Positions 30,833 to 42,874 of a stretch of DNA of 64,000 nt are shown here, in pieces. Under the pieces are notes generated by a model, which had not been told where the DNA came from, ran no database searches, and saw nothing but the letters and a program-made list of their open reading frames with translations. Positions within the stretch are counted from its first letter, which is position 1; each line of letters starts with the position of its first letter. The stretch comes from Cherax quadricarinatus (lineage: Eukaryota; Arthropoda; Malacostraca; Decapoda; Parastacidae). Location: positions 52,012,277 to 52,076,276 of the forward strand of contig NC_091292.1 of assembly GCF_038502225.1 (NCBI RefSeq), read 5' to 3'. Position numbers and translations under genes: made by a program.

Positions 30833-33696
30833 CACACCGGCCGATTCCCACCAAGGCAGGGTGGCCCGAAAAAGAAAAACTTTCACCATCATTCACTCCA
30901 TCACTGTCTTGCCAGAAGGGTGCTTTACACTACAGTTTTTAAACTGCAACATTAACACCCCTCCTTCAGAGTGCAGGCACTGTACTTCCCATCTCCAGGA
31001 CTCAAGTCCGGCCTGCCGGTTTCCCTGAATCCCTTCATAAATGTTACTTTGCTCACACTCCAACAGCACGTCAAGTATTAAAAACCATTTGTCTCCATTC
31101 ACTCCTATCAAACACGCTCACGCATGCCTGCTGGAAGTCCAAGCCCCTCGCACACAAAACCTCCTTTACCCCCTCCCTCCAACCCTTCCTAGGCCGACCC
31201 CTACCCCGCCTTCCTTCCACTACAGACTGATACACTCTTGAAGTCATTCTGTTTCGCTCCATTCTCTCTACATGTCCGAACCACCTCAACAACCCTTCCT
31301 CAGCCCTCTGGACAACAGTTTTGGTAATCCCGCACCTCCTCCTAACTTCCAAACTACGAATTCTCTGCATTATATTCACACCACACATTGCCCTCAGACA
31401 TGACATCTCCACTGCCTCCAGCCTTCTCCTCGCTGCAACATTCATCACCCACGCTTCACACCCATATAAGAGCGTTGGTAAAACTATACTCTCATACATT
31501 CCCCTCTTTGCCTCCAAGGACAAAGTTCTTTGTCTCCACAGACTCCTAAGTGCACCACTCACTCTTTTTCCCTCATCAATTCTATGATTCACCTCATCTT
31601 TCATAGACCCATCCGCTGACACGTCCACTCCCAAATATCTGAATACGTTCACCTCCTCCATACTCTCTCCCTCCAATCTGATATTCAATCTTTCATCACC
31701 TAATCTTTTTGTTATCCTCATAACCTTACTCTTTCCTGTATTCACCTTTAATTTTCTTCTTTTGCACACCCTACCAAATTCATCCACCAATCTCTGCAAC
31801 TTCTCTTCAGAATCTCCCAAGAGCACAGTGTCATCAGCAAAGAGCAGCTGTGACAACTCCCACTTTGTGTGTGATTCTTTATCTTTTAACTCCACGCCTC
31901 TTGCCAAGACCCTCGCATTTACTTCTCTTACAACCCCATCTATAAATATATTAAACAACCACGGTGACATCACACATCCTTGTCTAAGGCCTACTTTTAC
32001 TGGGAAAAAATTTCCCTCTTTCCTACATACTCTAACTTGAGCCTCACTATCCTCGTAAAAACTCTTCACTGCTTTCAGTAACCTACCTCCTACACCATAC
32101 ACTTGCAACATCTGCCACATTGCCCCCCTATCCACCCTGTCATACGCCTTTTCCAAATCCATAAATGCCACAAAGACCTCTTTAGCCTTATCTAAATACT
32201 GTTCACTTATATGTTTCACTGTAAACACCTGGTCCACACACCCCCTACCTTTCCTAAAGCCTCCTTGTTCATCTGCTATCCTATTCTCCGTCTTACTCTT
32301 AATTCTTTCAATAATAACTCTACCATACACTTTACCAGGTACACTCAACAGACTTATCCCCCTATAATTTTTGCACTCTCTTTTATCCCCTTTGCCTTTA
32401 TACAAAGGAACTATGCATGCTCTCTGCCAATCCCTAGGTACCTTACCCTCTTCCATACATTTATTAAATAATTGCACCAACCACTCCAAAACTATATCCC
32501 CACCTGCTTTTAACATTTCTATCTTTATCCCATCAATCCCGGCTGCCTTACCCCCTTTCATTTTACCTACTGCCTCACGAACTTCCCCCACACTCACAAC
32601 TGGCTCTTCCTCACTCCTACAAGATGTTATTCCTCCTTGCCCTATACACGAAATCACAGCTTCCCTATCTTCATCAACATTTAACAATTCCTCAAAATAT
32701 TCCTTCCATCTTCCCAATACCTCTAACTCTCCATTTAATAACTCTCCTCTCCTATTTTTAACTGACAAATCCATTTGTTCTCTAGGCTTTCTTAACTTGT
32801 TAATCTCACTCCAAAACTTTTTCTTATTTTCAACAAAATTTGTTGATAACATCTCACCCACTCTCTCATTTGCTCTCTTTTTACATTGCTTCACCACTCT
32901 CTTAACTTCTCTCTTTTTCTCCATATACTCTTCCCTCCTTGCATCACTTCTACTTTGTAAAAACTTCTCATATGCTAACTTTTTCTCCCTTACTACTCTC
33001 TTTACATCATCATTCCACCAATCGCTCCTCTTCCCTCCTGCACCCACTTTCCTGTAACCACAAACTTCTGCTGAACACTCTAACACTACATTTTTAAACC
33101 TACCCCATACCTCTTCGACCCCATTGCCTATGCTCTCATTAGCCCATCTATCCTCCAATAGCTGTTTATATCTTACCCTAACTGCCTCCTCTTTTAGTTT
33201 ATAAACCTTCACCTCTCTCTTCCCTGATGCTTCTATTCTCCTTGTATCCCATCTACCTTTTACTCTCAGTGTAGCTACAACTAGAAAGTGATCTGATATA
33301 TCTGTGGCCCCTCTATAAACATGTACATCCTGAAGTCTACTCAACAGTCTTTTATCTACCAATACATAATCCAACAAACTACTGTCATTTCGCCCTACAT
33401 CATATCGTGTATACTTATTTATCCTCTTTTTCTTAAAATATGTATTACCTATAACTAAACCCCTTTCTATACAAAGTTCAATCAAAGGGCTCCCATTATC
33501 ATTTACACCTGGCACCCCAAACTTACCTACCACACCCTCTCTAAAAGTTTCTCCTACTTTAGCATTCAAGTCCCCTACCACAATTACTCTCTCACTTGGT
33601 TCAAAGGCTCCTATACATTCACTTAACATCTCCCAAAATCTCTCTCTCTCCTCTGCATTCCTCTCTTCTCCAGGTGCATACACGCTTATATACATT
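30833..33696 (-). mobile_element. RTE-like LINE, 5'-truncated, inserted in G3
   Basis: Interrupts G3 exactly where G1 is continuous (G1 GGGTTTAAATGTACTTAGTC). The 3' UTR at 30833-31070 contains GGCAGGGTGGCCCGAAAAAG, known to me as an abundant decapod LINE 3' end, and ends in a TATAATA-rich tail. Truncation at the 5' end removes the start of the endonuclease, the usual outcome of incomplete target-primed reverse transcription. Confidence 0.85.
31071..33695 (-). CDS. RTE-like LINE endonuclease and reverse transcriptase
   Basis: 874 codons open from ATG 33695 to the stop at 31071-31073, the longest intact transposon frame in the window. Endonuclease (APE type, N-terminus missing): GDLNAKVG, LLDYVLVD and SDHFLV. 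Reverse transcriptase: F-M-D-L-E-K-A-Y-D-R-V-D (motif A), GLRQGCVMSP (motif B) and LLFADDTVLL (motif C with both Asp). The C-terminal LLRWFGHVERM followed by a Gly/Arg-rich R-R-G-R-G-R-P-R-K is typical of RTE-type proteins. The protein nicks target DNA and copies its RNA there. The Met at 33695 sits at the truncation point, so it is not the native start. Confidence 0.88.
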   Translation of the reverse strand: MYISVYAPGEERNAEERERFWEMLSECIGAFEPSERVIVVGDLNAKVGETFREGVVGKFGVPGVNDNGSPLIELCIERGLVIGNTYFKKKRINKYTRYDVGRNDSSLLDYVLVDKRLLSRLQDVHVYRGATDISDHFLVVATLRVKGRWDTRRIEASGKREVKVYKLKEEAVRVRYKQLLEDRWANESIGNGVEEVWGRFKNVVLECSAEVCGYRKVGAGGKRSDWWNDDVKRVVREKKLAYEKFLQSRSDARREEYMEKKREVKRVVKQCKKRANERVGEMLSTNFVENKKKFWSEINKLRKPREQMDLSVKNRRGELLNGELEVLGRWKEYFEELLNVDEDREAVISCIGQGGITSCRSEEEPVVSVGEVREAVGKMKGGKAAGIDGIKIEMLKAGGDIVLEWLVQLFNKCMEEGKVPRDWQRACIVPLYKGKGDKRECKNYRGISLLSVPGKVYGRVIIERIKSKTENRIADEQGGFRKGRGCVDQVFTVKHISEQYLDKAKEVFVAFMDLEKAYDRVDRGAMWQMLQVYGVGGRLLKAVKSFYEDSEAQVRVCRKEGNFFPVKVGLRQGCVMSPWLFNIFIDGVVREVNARVLARGVELKDKESHTKWELSQLLFADDTVLLGDSEEKLQRLVDEFGRVCKRRKLKVNTGKSKVMRITKRLGDERLNIRLEGESMEEVNVFRYLGVDVSADGSMKDEVNHRIDEGKRVSGALRSLWRQRTLSLEAKRGMYESIVLPTLLYGCEAWVMNVAARRRLEAVEMSCLRAMCGVNIMQRIRSLEVRRRCGITKTVVQRAEEGLLRWFGHVERMERNRMTSRVYQSVVEGRRGRGRPRKGWREGVKEVLCARGLDFQQACVSVFDRSEWRQMVFNT

Positions 33697-34304
33697 TAAA
33701 CCCAATTCTGCGAGGGTGAGGTTTACATATGCAGAATGGTTATCATCTCTGGGAGGATCGAATTCCTCTGCAATGGCTAACACATGCCTTGACTGAGGGA
33801 GATCTAAACGAGTATCTACAAAAGATACTTGTGGGTTTCTCATTACTTGTCGAGTACGCAAGGAGTAACGACATTCAGGTTGGTTATCTGACTGAGTATC
33901 TGAGGTAGAGGGTACAGAGTCAAGAGGATTTTCAGCATCTGTCACATTACCTGGGTAGCAATATCATCAACATCGCATACTAATTTCATATGATCTAAAT
34001 GCGATTCTTTGTACTTGCCCGTACTAATTTCTCTAACCTTATACTTATTACCAGAGATATGTTCTACAACTCGATAAGGTCCGACAAACTTTTGATCGAG
34101 CTTAGGCATTTCAGATGTTTTGTTGAAATTTGTCAGCATTACTCTTGAACCTACTTTGACTTTTGACGGCTTAGCACAGCTATTAGTTACTCTAGTAAAT
34201 TCTGCTGTTGATTTGTGAAGTGTTTCATGGATTCTTCCAAAAACACTCCGAGCCATGCTGGTACGGGTTGCAATTAGGTTTCGGAATGGAATATAACAAC
34301 TCAT
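33619..34304 (-). pseudogene. G3 integrase C-terminal module and tail
   Basis: Two frames (33942-34304 and 33619-33945) match G1 22339-22836: SKVKVGSRVMLTNFNKTS, KFVGPYRVVEHISGN, SHLDHMKLVCDVDD, then SRHVLAIAEEFDPP and AYVNLTLAELGLNV. The last codons run into the LINE. A frame change near 33944 separates the two parts. Confidence 0.75.
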
Positions 34305-35277
34305 AGGGTAAACGCTTGTCTACACCATACAATGCATAATGTGGAGTATCACCTATGGAAGCATTGTAAGCAGAATTTATGGCACATTGAACATCTGGTA
34401 TAACTTCATCCCAAGTTTCACTATTGGGGTTGATAGTGGCTCTCAGGACATCAAGTACTTTCTTATTGGTTCTTTCGGCTAACCCATTGCTGGCAGGATG
34501 ATGAGGAACAATGGTGGATTTAGAGATCTTGTATAAAGTACACAAATTTTCAAGAATCTCATTACAGAATTCACCTCCATTATCTGTTACTAAGGACTTT
34601 GGTTTAGCTACTGTCTCTGCCGTCTTATCTGCAATAGGAACTAACTCACAATATCTGGTGAAATGGTCTACCATAACACACAGATGTTTGTTGCCTTGGA
34701 GGGAACATTTAAAATTGGTTAACAAATCAAGGGCAACTCTTTCCCATGGTTCGCTAGTGGTTGGGTACACTTGGATTGGATTAGGACCATTGCCATTTCC
34801 TTTATGGTGCATACAGACACTACATTTCTTAACATACTCGGAAATGTCAGTTGCCATACGTGGCCAAAAGTATTTCATTCTGGCTTGTTTCACAGAACGA
34901 TCCATACCAGGGTGTGCAACACCTGGTGCATCATGAACTAGCTGTAGAGCTACGTTCACTAGTGACTGTGGAATTACTAACTGGTAAACTCTTCTGCTTG
35001 GAGTACCCAACTCGGCTGTTCGATACAGTAATTCTTGGCTCATTACAAAGTCACTAATGGGTGCTGGTGGCTTCACAGTAAGAATAAGATCTTCCTGGAG
35101 CAGGAATCGAATCACACCAGACCACATGGGATCTGTTCTTTGGGCAGTTTTGACATCCTCGACAGTAAATGGAGGATCTGCAGTAACTACACTAACGTGT
35201 CGCGATAAAGCATCTGCGACTACATTCGACTTGCCAGGTAAATGTTCAAAAGTGGGATTGAACTCTTGGATAGTCAA
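34225..35277 (-). CDS. G3 RNase H end and integrase
   Basis: 350 codons. It starts in the RNase H C-terminus (LTIQEFNPTFEHLPGKSNVV, ADALSRH), then the HHCC zinc domain (H-D-A-P-G-V-A-H and C-S-V-C), then the DDE core: Asp in VALDLLTNFKCS, Asp in VTDNGGEFCNE and Glu in ASNGLAERTNKK. Between the first two acidic residues it lacks 13 residues present in G1 (those starting KAFKERII), an in-frame deletion that probably hurts folding. The end is frameshifted relative to the GPY/F module. Confidence 0.82.
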   Translation of the reverse strand: MTIQEFNPTFEHLPGKSNVVADALSRHVSVVTADPPFTVEDVKTAQRTDPMWSGVIRFLLQEDLILTVKPPAPISDFVMSQELLYRTAELGTPSRRVYQLVIPQSLVNVALQLVHDAPGVAHPGMDRSVKQARMKYFWPRMATDISEYVKKCSVCMHHKGNGNGPNPIQVYPTTSEPWERVALDLLTNFKCSLQGNKHLCVMVDHFTRYCELVPIADKTAETVAKPKSLVTDNGGEFCNEILENLCTLYKISKSTIVPHHPASNGLAERTNKKVLDVLRATINPNSETWDEVIPDVQCAINSAYNASIGDTPHYALYGVDKRLPYELLYSIPKPNCNPYQHGSECFWKNP

Positions 35278-35327
35278 GGTCCATCTGGCTAACCTTCCAG
35301 TAGGCTGTTTGTTCTGGAATAAAGGTA

Positions 35328-35879
35328 TCAGTTCTTTCTTACTGGAGGAATGAACAAACTCGGTGGAGTGGATGACTCCCCCCGGTTGAAAAAATTAACG
35401 CTATAACACGCAATATGAGCAAGGGAGAACGAATCTACTATCTCAAACTGCAAGCAAAGGGAAAGGAAATGAATACGGTCAACAATGCTGATATTCAATC
35501 TGAGTCGCACACAGTGACACGAGGTATCAGCTATAAAGAAACTACACTTACAAACGTTAACAACGTGAAAGTTATTCGAGAAATAACTTCTTACAATGCA
35601 CTGATTACTGTCAACTAGGATGGGATCACCATCTGAAACACAAGGAACAACAACAGACACTCTAGTGAGAACACTAGCTGTAACAGAGACGTCTTTCTGC
35701 AGACAGCATGTCACATCAACAAGAGATGGCATTACTAGTTTCAAGTAATCGTTTTCTGACAAGGCATCCCCTGTGGAGAAACTACTACTCGAACTAGCAG
35801 TCATTGCAGGGATAGGCTGTGCACTCAAGGCAGTCTGAGTGTCCCCGGACACTTGAGGCAACGGAACACTATCCTGCAA
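35328..35879 (-). CDS. G1-family unrecognised ORF, copy in G3
   Basis: 183 codons beginning MQDSVPLPQVSGDTQTALS, clearly homologous to 20773-21249 and sharing the FSTGDALSENDYLKLV and CVRLRLNISIVDR segments. It ends just before the RNase H remnant, in another frame. It has no gag, protease or RT motif. Preserved in both copies, so either selected or inherited from one deleted master. Confidence 0.5.
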   Translation of the reverse strand: MQDSVPLPQVSGDTQTALSAQPIPAMTASSSSSFSTGDALSENDYLKLVMPSLVDVTCCLQKDVSVTASVLTRVSVVVPCVSDGDPILVDSNQCIVRSYFSNNFHVVNVCKCSFFIADTSCHCVRLRLNISIVDRIHFLSLCLQFEIVDSFSLAHIACYSVNFFNRGESSTPPSLFIPPVRKN

Positions 35880-38482
35880 GTCTGAAGGTGTAGGTGGAAC
35901 ACAGATGGGAGTGACAGAATTACTAGTGCCTGACCGCTCGGCTACGTTAATAAGTAATTCACGGATCTATAGGAACTTAATCTGAACTTCACATTTCGCA
36001 GCACTTTAACAAATCTCAGATACAAGCTGTGAGAACAAACACATTGCTCAAGGGCTAGGTATTGTCTTTCAGTCAGTAAGGAAATGTTGGTACTGTGGAC
36101 TGATTCATATTGACTTTGACTGGCATGATACACTAAGTGAACGTTCAAAAGTGACTGGGACATCTTCTCAGTGAAATTACTGAAGGGCATAAGTCAAAAA
36201 AAAAAAAATAGAGAGAATGACACAGTAAGCTTAAATGGAAGAAAATGCTTAACTATTCTGGATAAGTAATTAAAAATTGACAGGTCACACAGTAAGCAAA
36301 GAACTCACACAAGAAAAATATGCAACTTAACAAACAACACTTTGAAAATCAAGAGAACTTTTTGTACTTTACTCAAATCTAATTTGCTCAACTTTTACTT
36401 TAAATTGAATAAATGGCACAGTGAGTTGTCTTTACTTTCAATGCAACAAGGAAATACACAATAAAATGATAAAATGGACTCAATAAAACTTGTGCAAAAA
36501 TAAAACAGAGGCACAATTCACTGAAATAAAATAAAATGACACAGACAGAATAAAATATTATGCACAGAACAGAGCATAAGAAACTGCACTGAAATAAACT
36601 GTAGCAATATTGCAAAATAATTGCTAATAAAAAAAAACACTGCTTAGAATCTCTGCAAGAAAAACTTTAGTGGCAACACAATATTTGAAAAAGAATTATT
36701 GCAAAATGAGTCAATGTGCAATAATAAAAATTATTACACACACAAGAAAAGAAATATATCAAGAAATGAACACTTTAACTCTTAACTGCAACTTAAACAA
36801 CACTTAACAAGCAAAAGAACAATTTACTCTAAAAGAAGAACTTAAAAATTGCACTAAGAGTGAATTTGTTCAATGAAACAAGAAAAATAATAGGTGCTAA
36901 AACACATAACAAAAAGTTTGAACACTTACAGTGATGCAGAACACAACACATCAACAAACACAATACTAGAATTTTCTTGCAATGAAACTTGATGTGTGAA
37001 AAATTTTGTAAAAATGATTTCTTGCTTGCACAAAATAATGGCACTATTGTCTGTGGAAATAAGACAAATTAGACACTGGCTAAATGAAAGAATATGAACA
37101 CAAGAATGTTCAACACACAGGGAACAAAACAAAAATACACAAAAGCTGGGAAGAAAAAAAAATTATAACAGACAACACTGAGTTGTGATGCAGAATATGA
37201 GGTGAAAAATTTACTGAAATACTTCACTGGAATACTGAGAACACAAGGTGATTCTGAAGTGTAAACACAAGTTCTATACTGCTCATATGTTGCACACACA
37301 ACAAAGGAAAAACACTAAGTACTTACTTCAAGTGTATAAAAAGACACACAACACAACAGACATAAGATAATGCACGAAAATTAACACTGAATTAAGGAGA
37401 TTAAAAGAAATTAATGCAATCAGTACATGATAAACACTGAGTCTGATCAAGAGTCACTGAATGTCACTAAGAGAAAAATCACTGGAAACACAAAAGAAAT
37501 GTCTCAACACTCGCAAATGTCTCAATGAAAAAAAATATTATCGCTGTAACGACTTGGTGAAGAATGAGGTTGATGGTAGTGGAGAGTAGAGGATTGTTTA
37601 TGTGGTCTTGCTGCTGTCCTCTGCACACGTGATCGTAGAATTGCGCTTACATCGATGATAGACTTCACACAGGAGGCTTTTAACGGTGGCACAAAACACA
37701 CTCTAGCTCTTGACTCCCTATGTGGTCCTTAAAATATGGTGCTACAACCCTTAGTAGCTTACCAAAACACTGAAGAAGTTAGGTGAATGGGTAATGGCTG
37801 AGTGTAGTTGGGTTTGTGGGTTAACAGGGCTAAGACCGGCAATGGTGCGACACACGTGGTCGTGGGTGGCTGGGTTTATGGGTTGAACGGCGTAAGCCTC
37901 ACTGAGAACAGCCACACTGCCGCGAAGATAATTCTAAGCCGACTGGCTTAAAAACAAACCCAAGAATTACCACACCACCACAGGGTTGAAAAAGAGCACT
38001 CAGAATGGCTTGGAGCTTGAATCACAAGCGATGAAGACTACTCACGTGGCTTGCTTGAGTACTGGGGTAAGACAACTGCGTTAGTTGCTAGCTGGCTTAT
38101 CTTAACTCTACACACAGAATGGCTTGACTTCACACGATGAGCACAACAGAGGTGGAAGCTGGCTTGGCAGGCAAGGAATTGGATGAAGTAGACTAGGCTC
38201 GACTGGGCTTCCTCACCACAGACTGGAAGCTGCCTTATTTTGCAAACTCGGGTCAACCCCTCGGGAGTGATGCAAATAAGCAGATACACTAAAACAAAGA
38301 GACTGACCAGTGAATAATGTAGAAGCTGGTAGGAGCTTGGGCGGGAGAACTGGCTTGAGGTAGCAGGCTGGCATTAACCTCGGTAGGCCTACTGGTGACA
38401 CGAAATGGCCGTCTTGCTGGTCGAAATTTATTTCCAGAAATCGCTGTAATCGTCAGAATTACAGGCCCTCCGCTGCCACCAT
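35880..38482 (-). other. G3 leader and 5' non-coding region
   Basis: On the minus strand this is the T-rich leader matching G1 6283-7600, 8109-8647 and 16006-16483. It holds the small conserved frame at 35942-36190 (C-S-H-S-L-Y-L-R-F-V-K-V-L-R). It shows the uninterrupted target of G4. No other gene. Confidence 0.65.
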
Positions 38483-38773
38483 TTATCGTAGGGGTTCTTA
38501 AATGGAGACATCGAGGGTTGAAGGTAGACACACTTGTTGGATGGTAACATATATTGTCAGACTGAGGTGATGAGGAATGGAGCCCAGCCTTGCCGTGTTC
38601 TTGTCTGGATGGTCTGCCGCCGAGTGAGGGGGAGGCAGAGGTACGAGCCTACACATGAGCATCCCGTGACGTCACACAAAGTCACAGGCCTACAAGGAAT
38701 CTCCTATCTAAAGCACATGGATGATACTAATATGCTATGCTATATAACACAGGGATCAGCAACTATGCTGACA
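38483..38773 (-). repeat. G3 5' LTR
   Basis: 291 bp, partner of 30063-30352. On the minus strand it is followed by TGGTGGCAGCGGAGGG, a primer-binding site like that of G1. Confidence 0.88.
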
Positions 38774-38990
38774 GATAACATTACACACAAGTTTAATTGC
38801 ATTTTTATACTGTGTAGAATGCATGCTAGATACAGCAAAAATTAGAGAAAAGACTTCCGCTTTTCTATCATCACCTCATCTTTCTAAAAAGAAATTTATA
38901 TCCCAATGAATAGCATTCTTTTTCAGACGCTCTCGCTGTAAAAAAAAATCTCTCGTTGCTAGTCCTTAATTTACAGTGTAATTAACCTAC

Positions 38991-39091
38991 CTGCTGTAGG
39001 CTGGGTAGGCCATTAAGACCAGTGTCCAGGAAACTCTCTGTTGTGGCTATATCTCCAGTTTGGAACTTGGCTAAGCCAACGCGCGTTCCAC
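38991..39091 (-). CDS. Internal coding exon of a host gene encoding a secreted protein (exon after 48430-48490)
   Basis: 101 bp bounded on the minus strand by the acceptor TGTCGTTGCAG and the donor CAG/GTAGGTTAAT. Joined to the exon at 48430-48490, whose last base is the first base of a Gly codon, it reads 34 codons with no stop (T-R-V-G-L-A-K-F-Q-T-G-D-I-A-T-T-E-S at the start, N-G-L-P-S-L-Q-Q at the end) and finishes in phase 0. Matching phases, two consensus splice sites and a signal peptide in the previous exon make a real gene likely. I do not recognise the family. Further exons on the minus strand were not found here. Confidence 0.6.
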
Positions 39092-39284
39092 CTGCAACGA
39101 CACAATAGTTATTTCTGTCAAACTTATGGTAATTTATGAGTTCTATGTTTATAACCCTTTTTGGCTTATTGCTTAAATTTATTATATTGCTATTATGAAT
39201 TTTACATAACTATAACAGAAGTGCAACTGAAATAGTAATTTATATATGTACATATATATACCATATAAAAGAAAAGGGGGACAC

Positions 39285-39590
39285 CACTCCCACGAGACCT
39301 CTTAGGGCGGGGAAGGTGCCAGAGTTTGCTACCAACTGCAGCTCACAAGATTGCCATTCCTACGACCCCCCGTCCTGGGGCGAGGAAGATGGCTTAGCTT
39401 CTCCCTACGAGCCCAGTGAGGGCAGGGAATAGGGGCTAGGCCTGGGGACAGTTGGTCCCAGACGATGAGGAGGTACTTGTACCACCTCCCATGGGAGACA
39501 TAGGCCTCAAGACACTCTTAAGACAGGGAACCAAGGCCGGGTCACCATCTTGAAAAGACCCGGGACGGAAGATAACCGGCAAATCAAGAA
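39285..39590 (-). repeat. Dispersed repeat R, copy 3
   Basis: Reverse complement of the 29640-29945 type: AGCTTCTCCCTACGAGCCC, GTACCACCTCCCATGGGAGA and CCAAGGCCGGGTCACCA. Confidence 0.72.
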
Positions 39591-39613
39591 CAATAGCAAT
39601 AATCGCAAACAAG

Positions 39614-39614
<1 letters not shown>

Positions 39615-39706
<92 letters not shown>
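39615..39706. repeat. (TA)n microsatellite
   Basis: Pure TA dinucleotides. Directly abuts the inverted pair of PLE-type units at 39707-39903. Confidence 0.97.
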
Positions 39707-39707
<1 letters not shown>

Positions 39708-39903
39708 CCACCACTGTGAAAGAATAATGAAATTCCAAGCGCTTTCGTGACTACTCACATTATCAGGGAACAATAAAAGTGATGCATTACTTTTATTGTT
39801 CCTTGATAATGTGAGTAGTCACGAAAGCGCTTAGAATTTCATTATTCTTTCACAGAGGTTGTTTTGCATATTCTTAAGTTACTTGTTTACTGTGATCTTA
39901 TTG
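39707..39903. mobile_element. Head-to-head inverted pair of PLE-type 3' ends (family j) between (TA)n tracts
   Basis: CACTGTGAAAGAATAATGAA to ACTTTTATTGTTCC is repeated in inverse order, with the centre near 39782 (TGATGCATTAC). Each half ends in the (TA)n side via a TTTTGCATAT-like or ACCACC junction. The plus-sense fold is at 39799-39835. A fuller example with protein remnants is at 59017-59623. Confidence 0.7.
39799..39835 (+). ncRNA. Hammerhead-like motif (family j), degenerate copy
   Basis: TTCC, core TTGATAA, extra T, stem II GTGA/TCAC, GAA, AGCGCT (self-complementary stem III), T, then AGAA in place of the pairing GGAA seen at 59552-59555. One stem I pair is lost. An antisense copy lies at about 39737-39775. 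Confidence 0.5.
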
Positions 39904-41038
<1,135 letters not shown>

Positions 41039-41054
41039 TAAGTTTAAAAGGATG

Positions 41055-41220
41055 GACTCGGTTAGATGACCAAAAGCACCAGCTGTGGGTCATCATATGA
41101 CTAAGACCCGCGTCAGGAAACACCTGACTAGCGTCAGGAAACACCTGACTAGCGTCAGGAAACACCTGACTAGCGTCAGGAAACACCTGACTAGCGTCAG
41201 GAAACAGGGCAAGTGTTTCC
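41055..41220 (+). repeat. Dispersed repeat K, copy 2, with internal 21-bp minisatellite
   Basis: K blocks (CCAAAAGCACCAGC, GGGTCATCATATGACTAAG, ACCCGCGTCAGGAAACACC) followed by about five tandem units CGTCAGGAAACACCTGACTAG at 41111, 41132, 41153, 41174 and 41195. The other K copies have a single unit. Confidence 0.8.
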
Positions 41221-41565
41221 TGAATAAATGCAAAACATGGCACTAGGGGATGGAAAAAACAAGCTCAAGGTTTTTTGCATTGTCACCAGAAAATTTGCAA
41301 TGATACAATAGGCAAATGAAATGGAAATTTTCAGGTGTAAGTTGAAGATGCGGCGAGCGCCATATCTTGTCTCTGGAAGGTCAGGTTAAGAGCAATGTGT
41401 TCCTGACAGTATTTTCGAGAGATTTTCGTACTTCCAGTCTCAGGTCCTTGGATTACAGCATATGTAAGATTTTACATATCGCTTCAAAATTACAATTCTA
41501 GCAGCTAAGAAAACATTTAACAAGACCGAACTAAACCAGTGATCTTAGTCGTGCTACCTGACACA

Positions 41566-42874
41566 CTAGAACAATTTAATACAAGATAAACTTCACTAGT
41601 CCGGCAAGCTTGGGACCAGATAGGCCCCGGAGCAGCGGATTTTCTGGGTTAGTGAAGCCTAGGGTAAAAAAGAAAAGGGGGCAAAATAATGCATATACTG
41701 TACCGTATTACTGTAAATCTACTTCCAAAAGGTATTTGTTTCTATGTGCACTCTAAATTAAAGTTAAGTAATATCTGGGTTATCTTGCGGGACAGCTGAG
41801 TCATCACCTGTGAGCACTTGCAGTGTTACTGCAGCCTAAGTGTCACTTTGTCTATCGGTTCCTTCACGCCAGAGGGTGGAAGTTCGATATCCGTGGCTAA
41901 TTTTTTACGAACGGTTTCATCCCCCATTATAGATTTGCTCTGGCGAAAAATTTTCACTGGCCACTATATCTGCAAACTTGTCCAATGTTAGCTGAAGCAG
42001 TAGCTTCATCAGCACCTTTTCTTTTCACCATACACACGATGGTGACTGATCCCGTGCCTCAACTTAAACCTGTGAAGCCAGCCATTTGAATATTCAAAGT
42101 GTTCCTGTATATATTAAGTTGCTCCTGAAATATTTTAGCCTGTTCAATGGTCATTCTCCAGGAATGTTCCCACCATCACGAAGAAATTTCCTCCACCGCT
42201 ACATAAAATCCTTGCCACCTGTGTTTGTTTACTTTCTTTTAATATTTTTGTGTTTTCGATAACCTTCTTACTTTCGGTGCCAGTAAAAAAAATCATTATT
42301 TTCTCATACACTGTCGATGAACCTACGCCATATTCTACACACAAGACTCACCGATGTACCACTCAAGTATCTTTAGTATTGACACCTTTTGTAACAGAGT
42401 TAATGTCACATGTTTGTGTTTTGTTACATTACTAGCATTTGTACTACTTGCTGGTCTCTTAGAAGGTATATTTAGGGGTAAGATTTCAGTAATCCAAAGT
42501 AATATAGCATCATCAACCTCTGTAAGTCAGCTGTGGCAGACATGAAAAATATGGGGCGGCAGTGGCGTCAAAGCTGGCCAAGCGGAAGTTATGCAAACTA
42601 ATAGCCACAAGATTCAAATCACTGTCCCGAACTATCGAAGTTGCTGGACCAGTGAATGCCGGACTAGAAGTGGTGGACCTACATTTCTGGAGCCCTGAAG
42701 CTTGAACTGTTTAATGGCCCCTTCGCAACCCCTTCTTATACAGTAACCCCAAAATTTTTAAACAACGTGGACTAAGGCGCTTTTAGGGCCCCTCTGGGAT
42801 TAGCGGCCCTCAAGCTTAAGCTTTATTAGTTTCATAGTAGATCCGCCGCTACGGACTAGTGAGGTTTAACCTGT
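41566..42874 (-). pseudogene. Tigger/pogo-type transposon with N-terminal DNA-binding half only
   Basis: The ends are inverted: ATAAACTTCACTAGTCCGGC at about 41567 and GGACTAGTGAGGTTTAACC at about 42853. Minus-strand pieces are VCVEYGVGSSTVY-like (42285-42344 region), T-E-S-K-K-V-I-E-N and, nearer the low-coordinate end, KFADIVASENFSPEQIYN. These are the HTH_CENPB-type DNA-binding region and the link to the DDE core. Stops and frame changes are frequent and the DDE core is missing, so it is an internally deleted copy. The ends differ from those at 27921, so it is a different family. Confidence 0.7.

Larger units (their letters stand above)
30063..38773 (-). mobile_element. G3: Ty3/gypsy retrotransposon, sister of G1, split by a LINE
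   Basis: LTRs 38483-38773 (5') and 30063-30352 (3') are about 97% alike by eye and begin TGTCAGCATAGTTGCTGATC on the minus strand. TGGTGGCAGCGG after the 5' LTR is the PBS. An RTE-like LINE occupies about 30833-33696. Without it the element is about 5.8 kb and holds the unrecognised ORF, the end of RNase H and integrase. There is no gag, protease or RT palm. Confidence 0.88.

Noticed and set aside
31762..33057. Plus-strand frames of 92-228 codons
   Set aside because: They are antisense shadows of the intact RTE-like reverse transcriptase on the minus strand.
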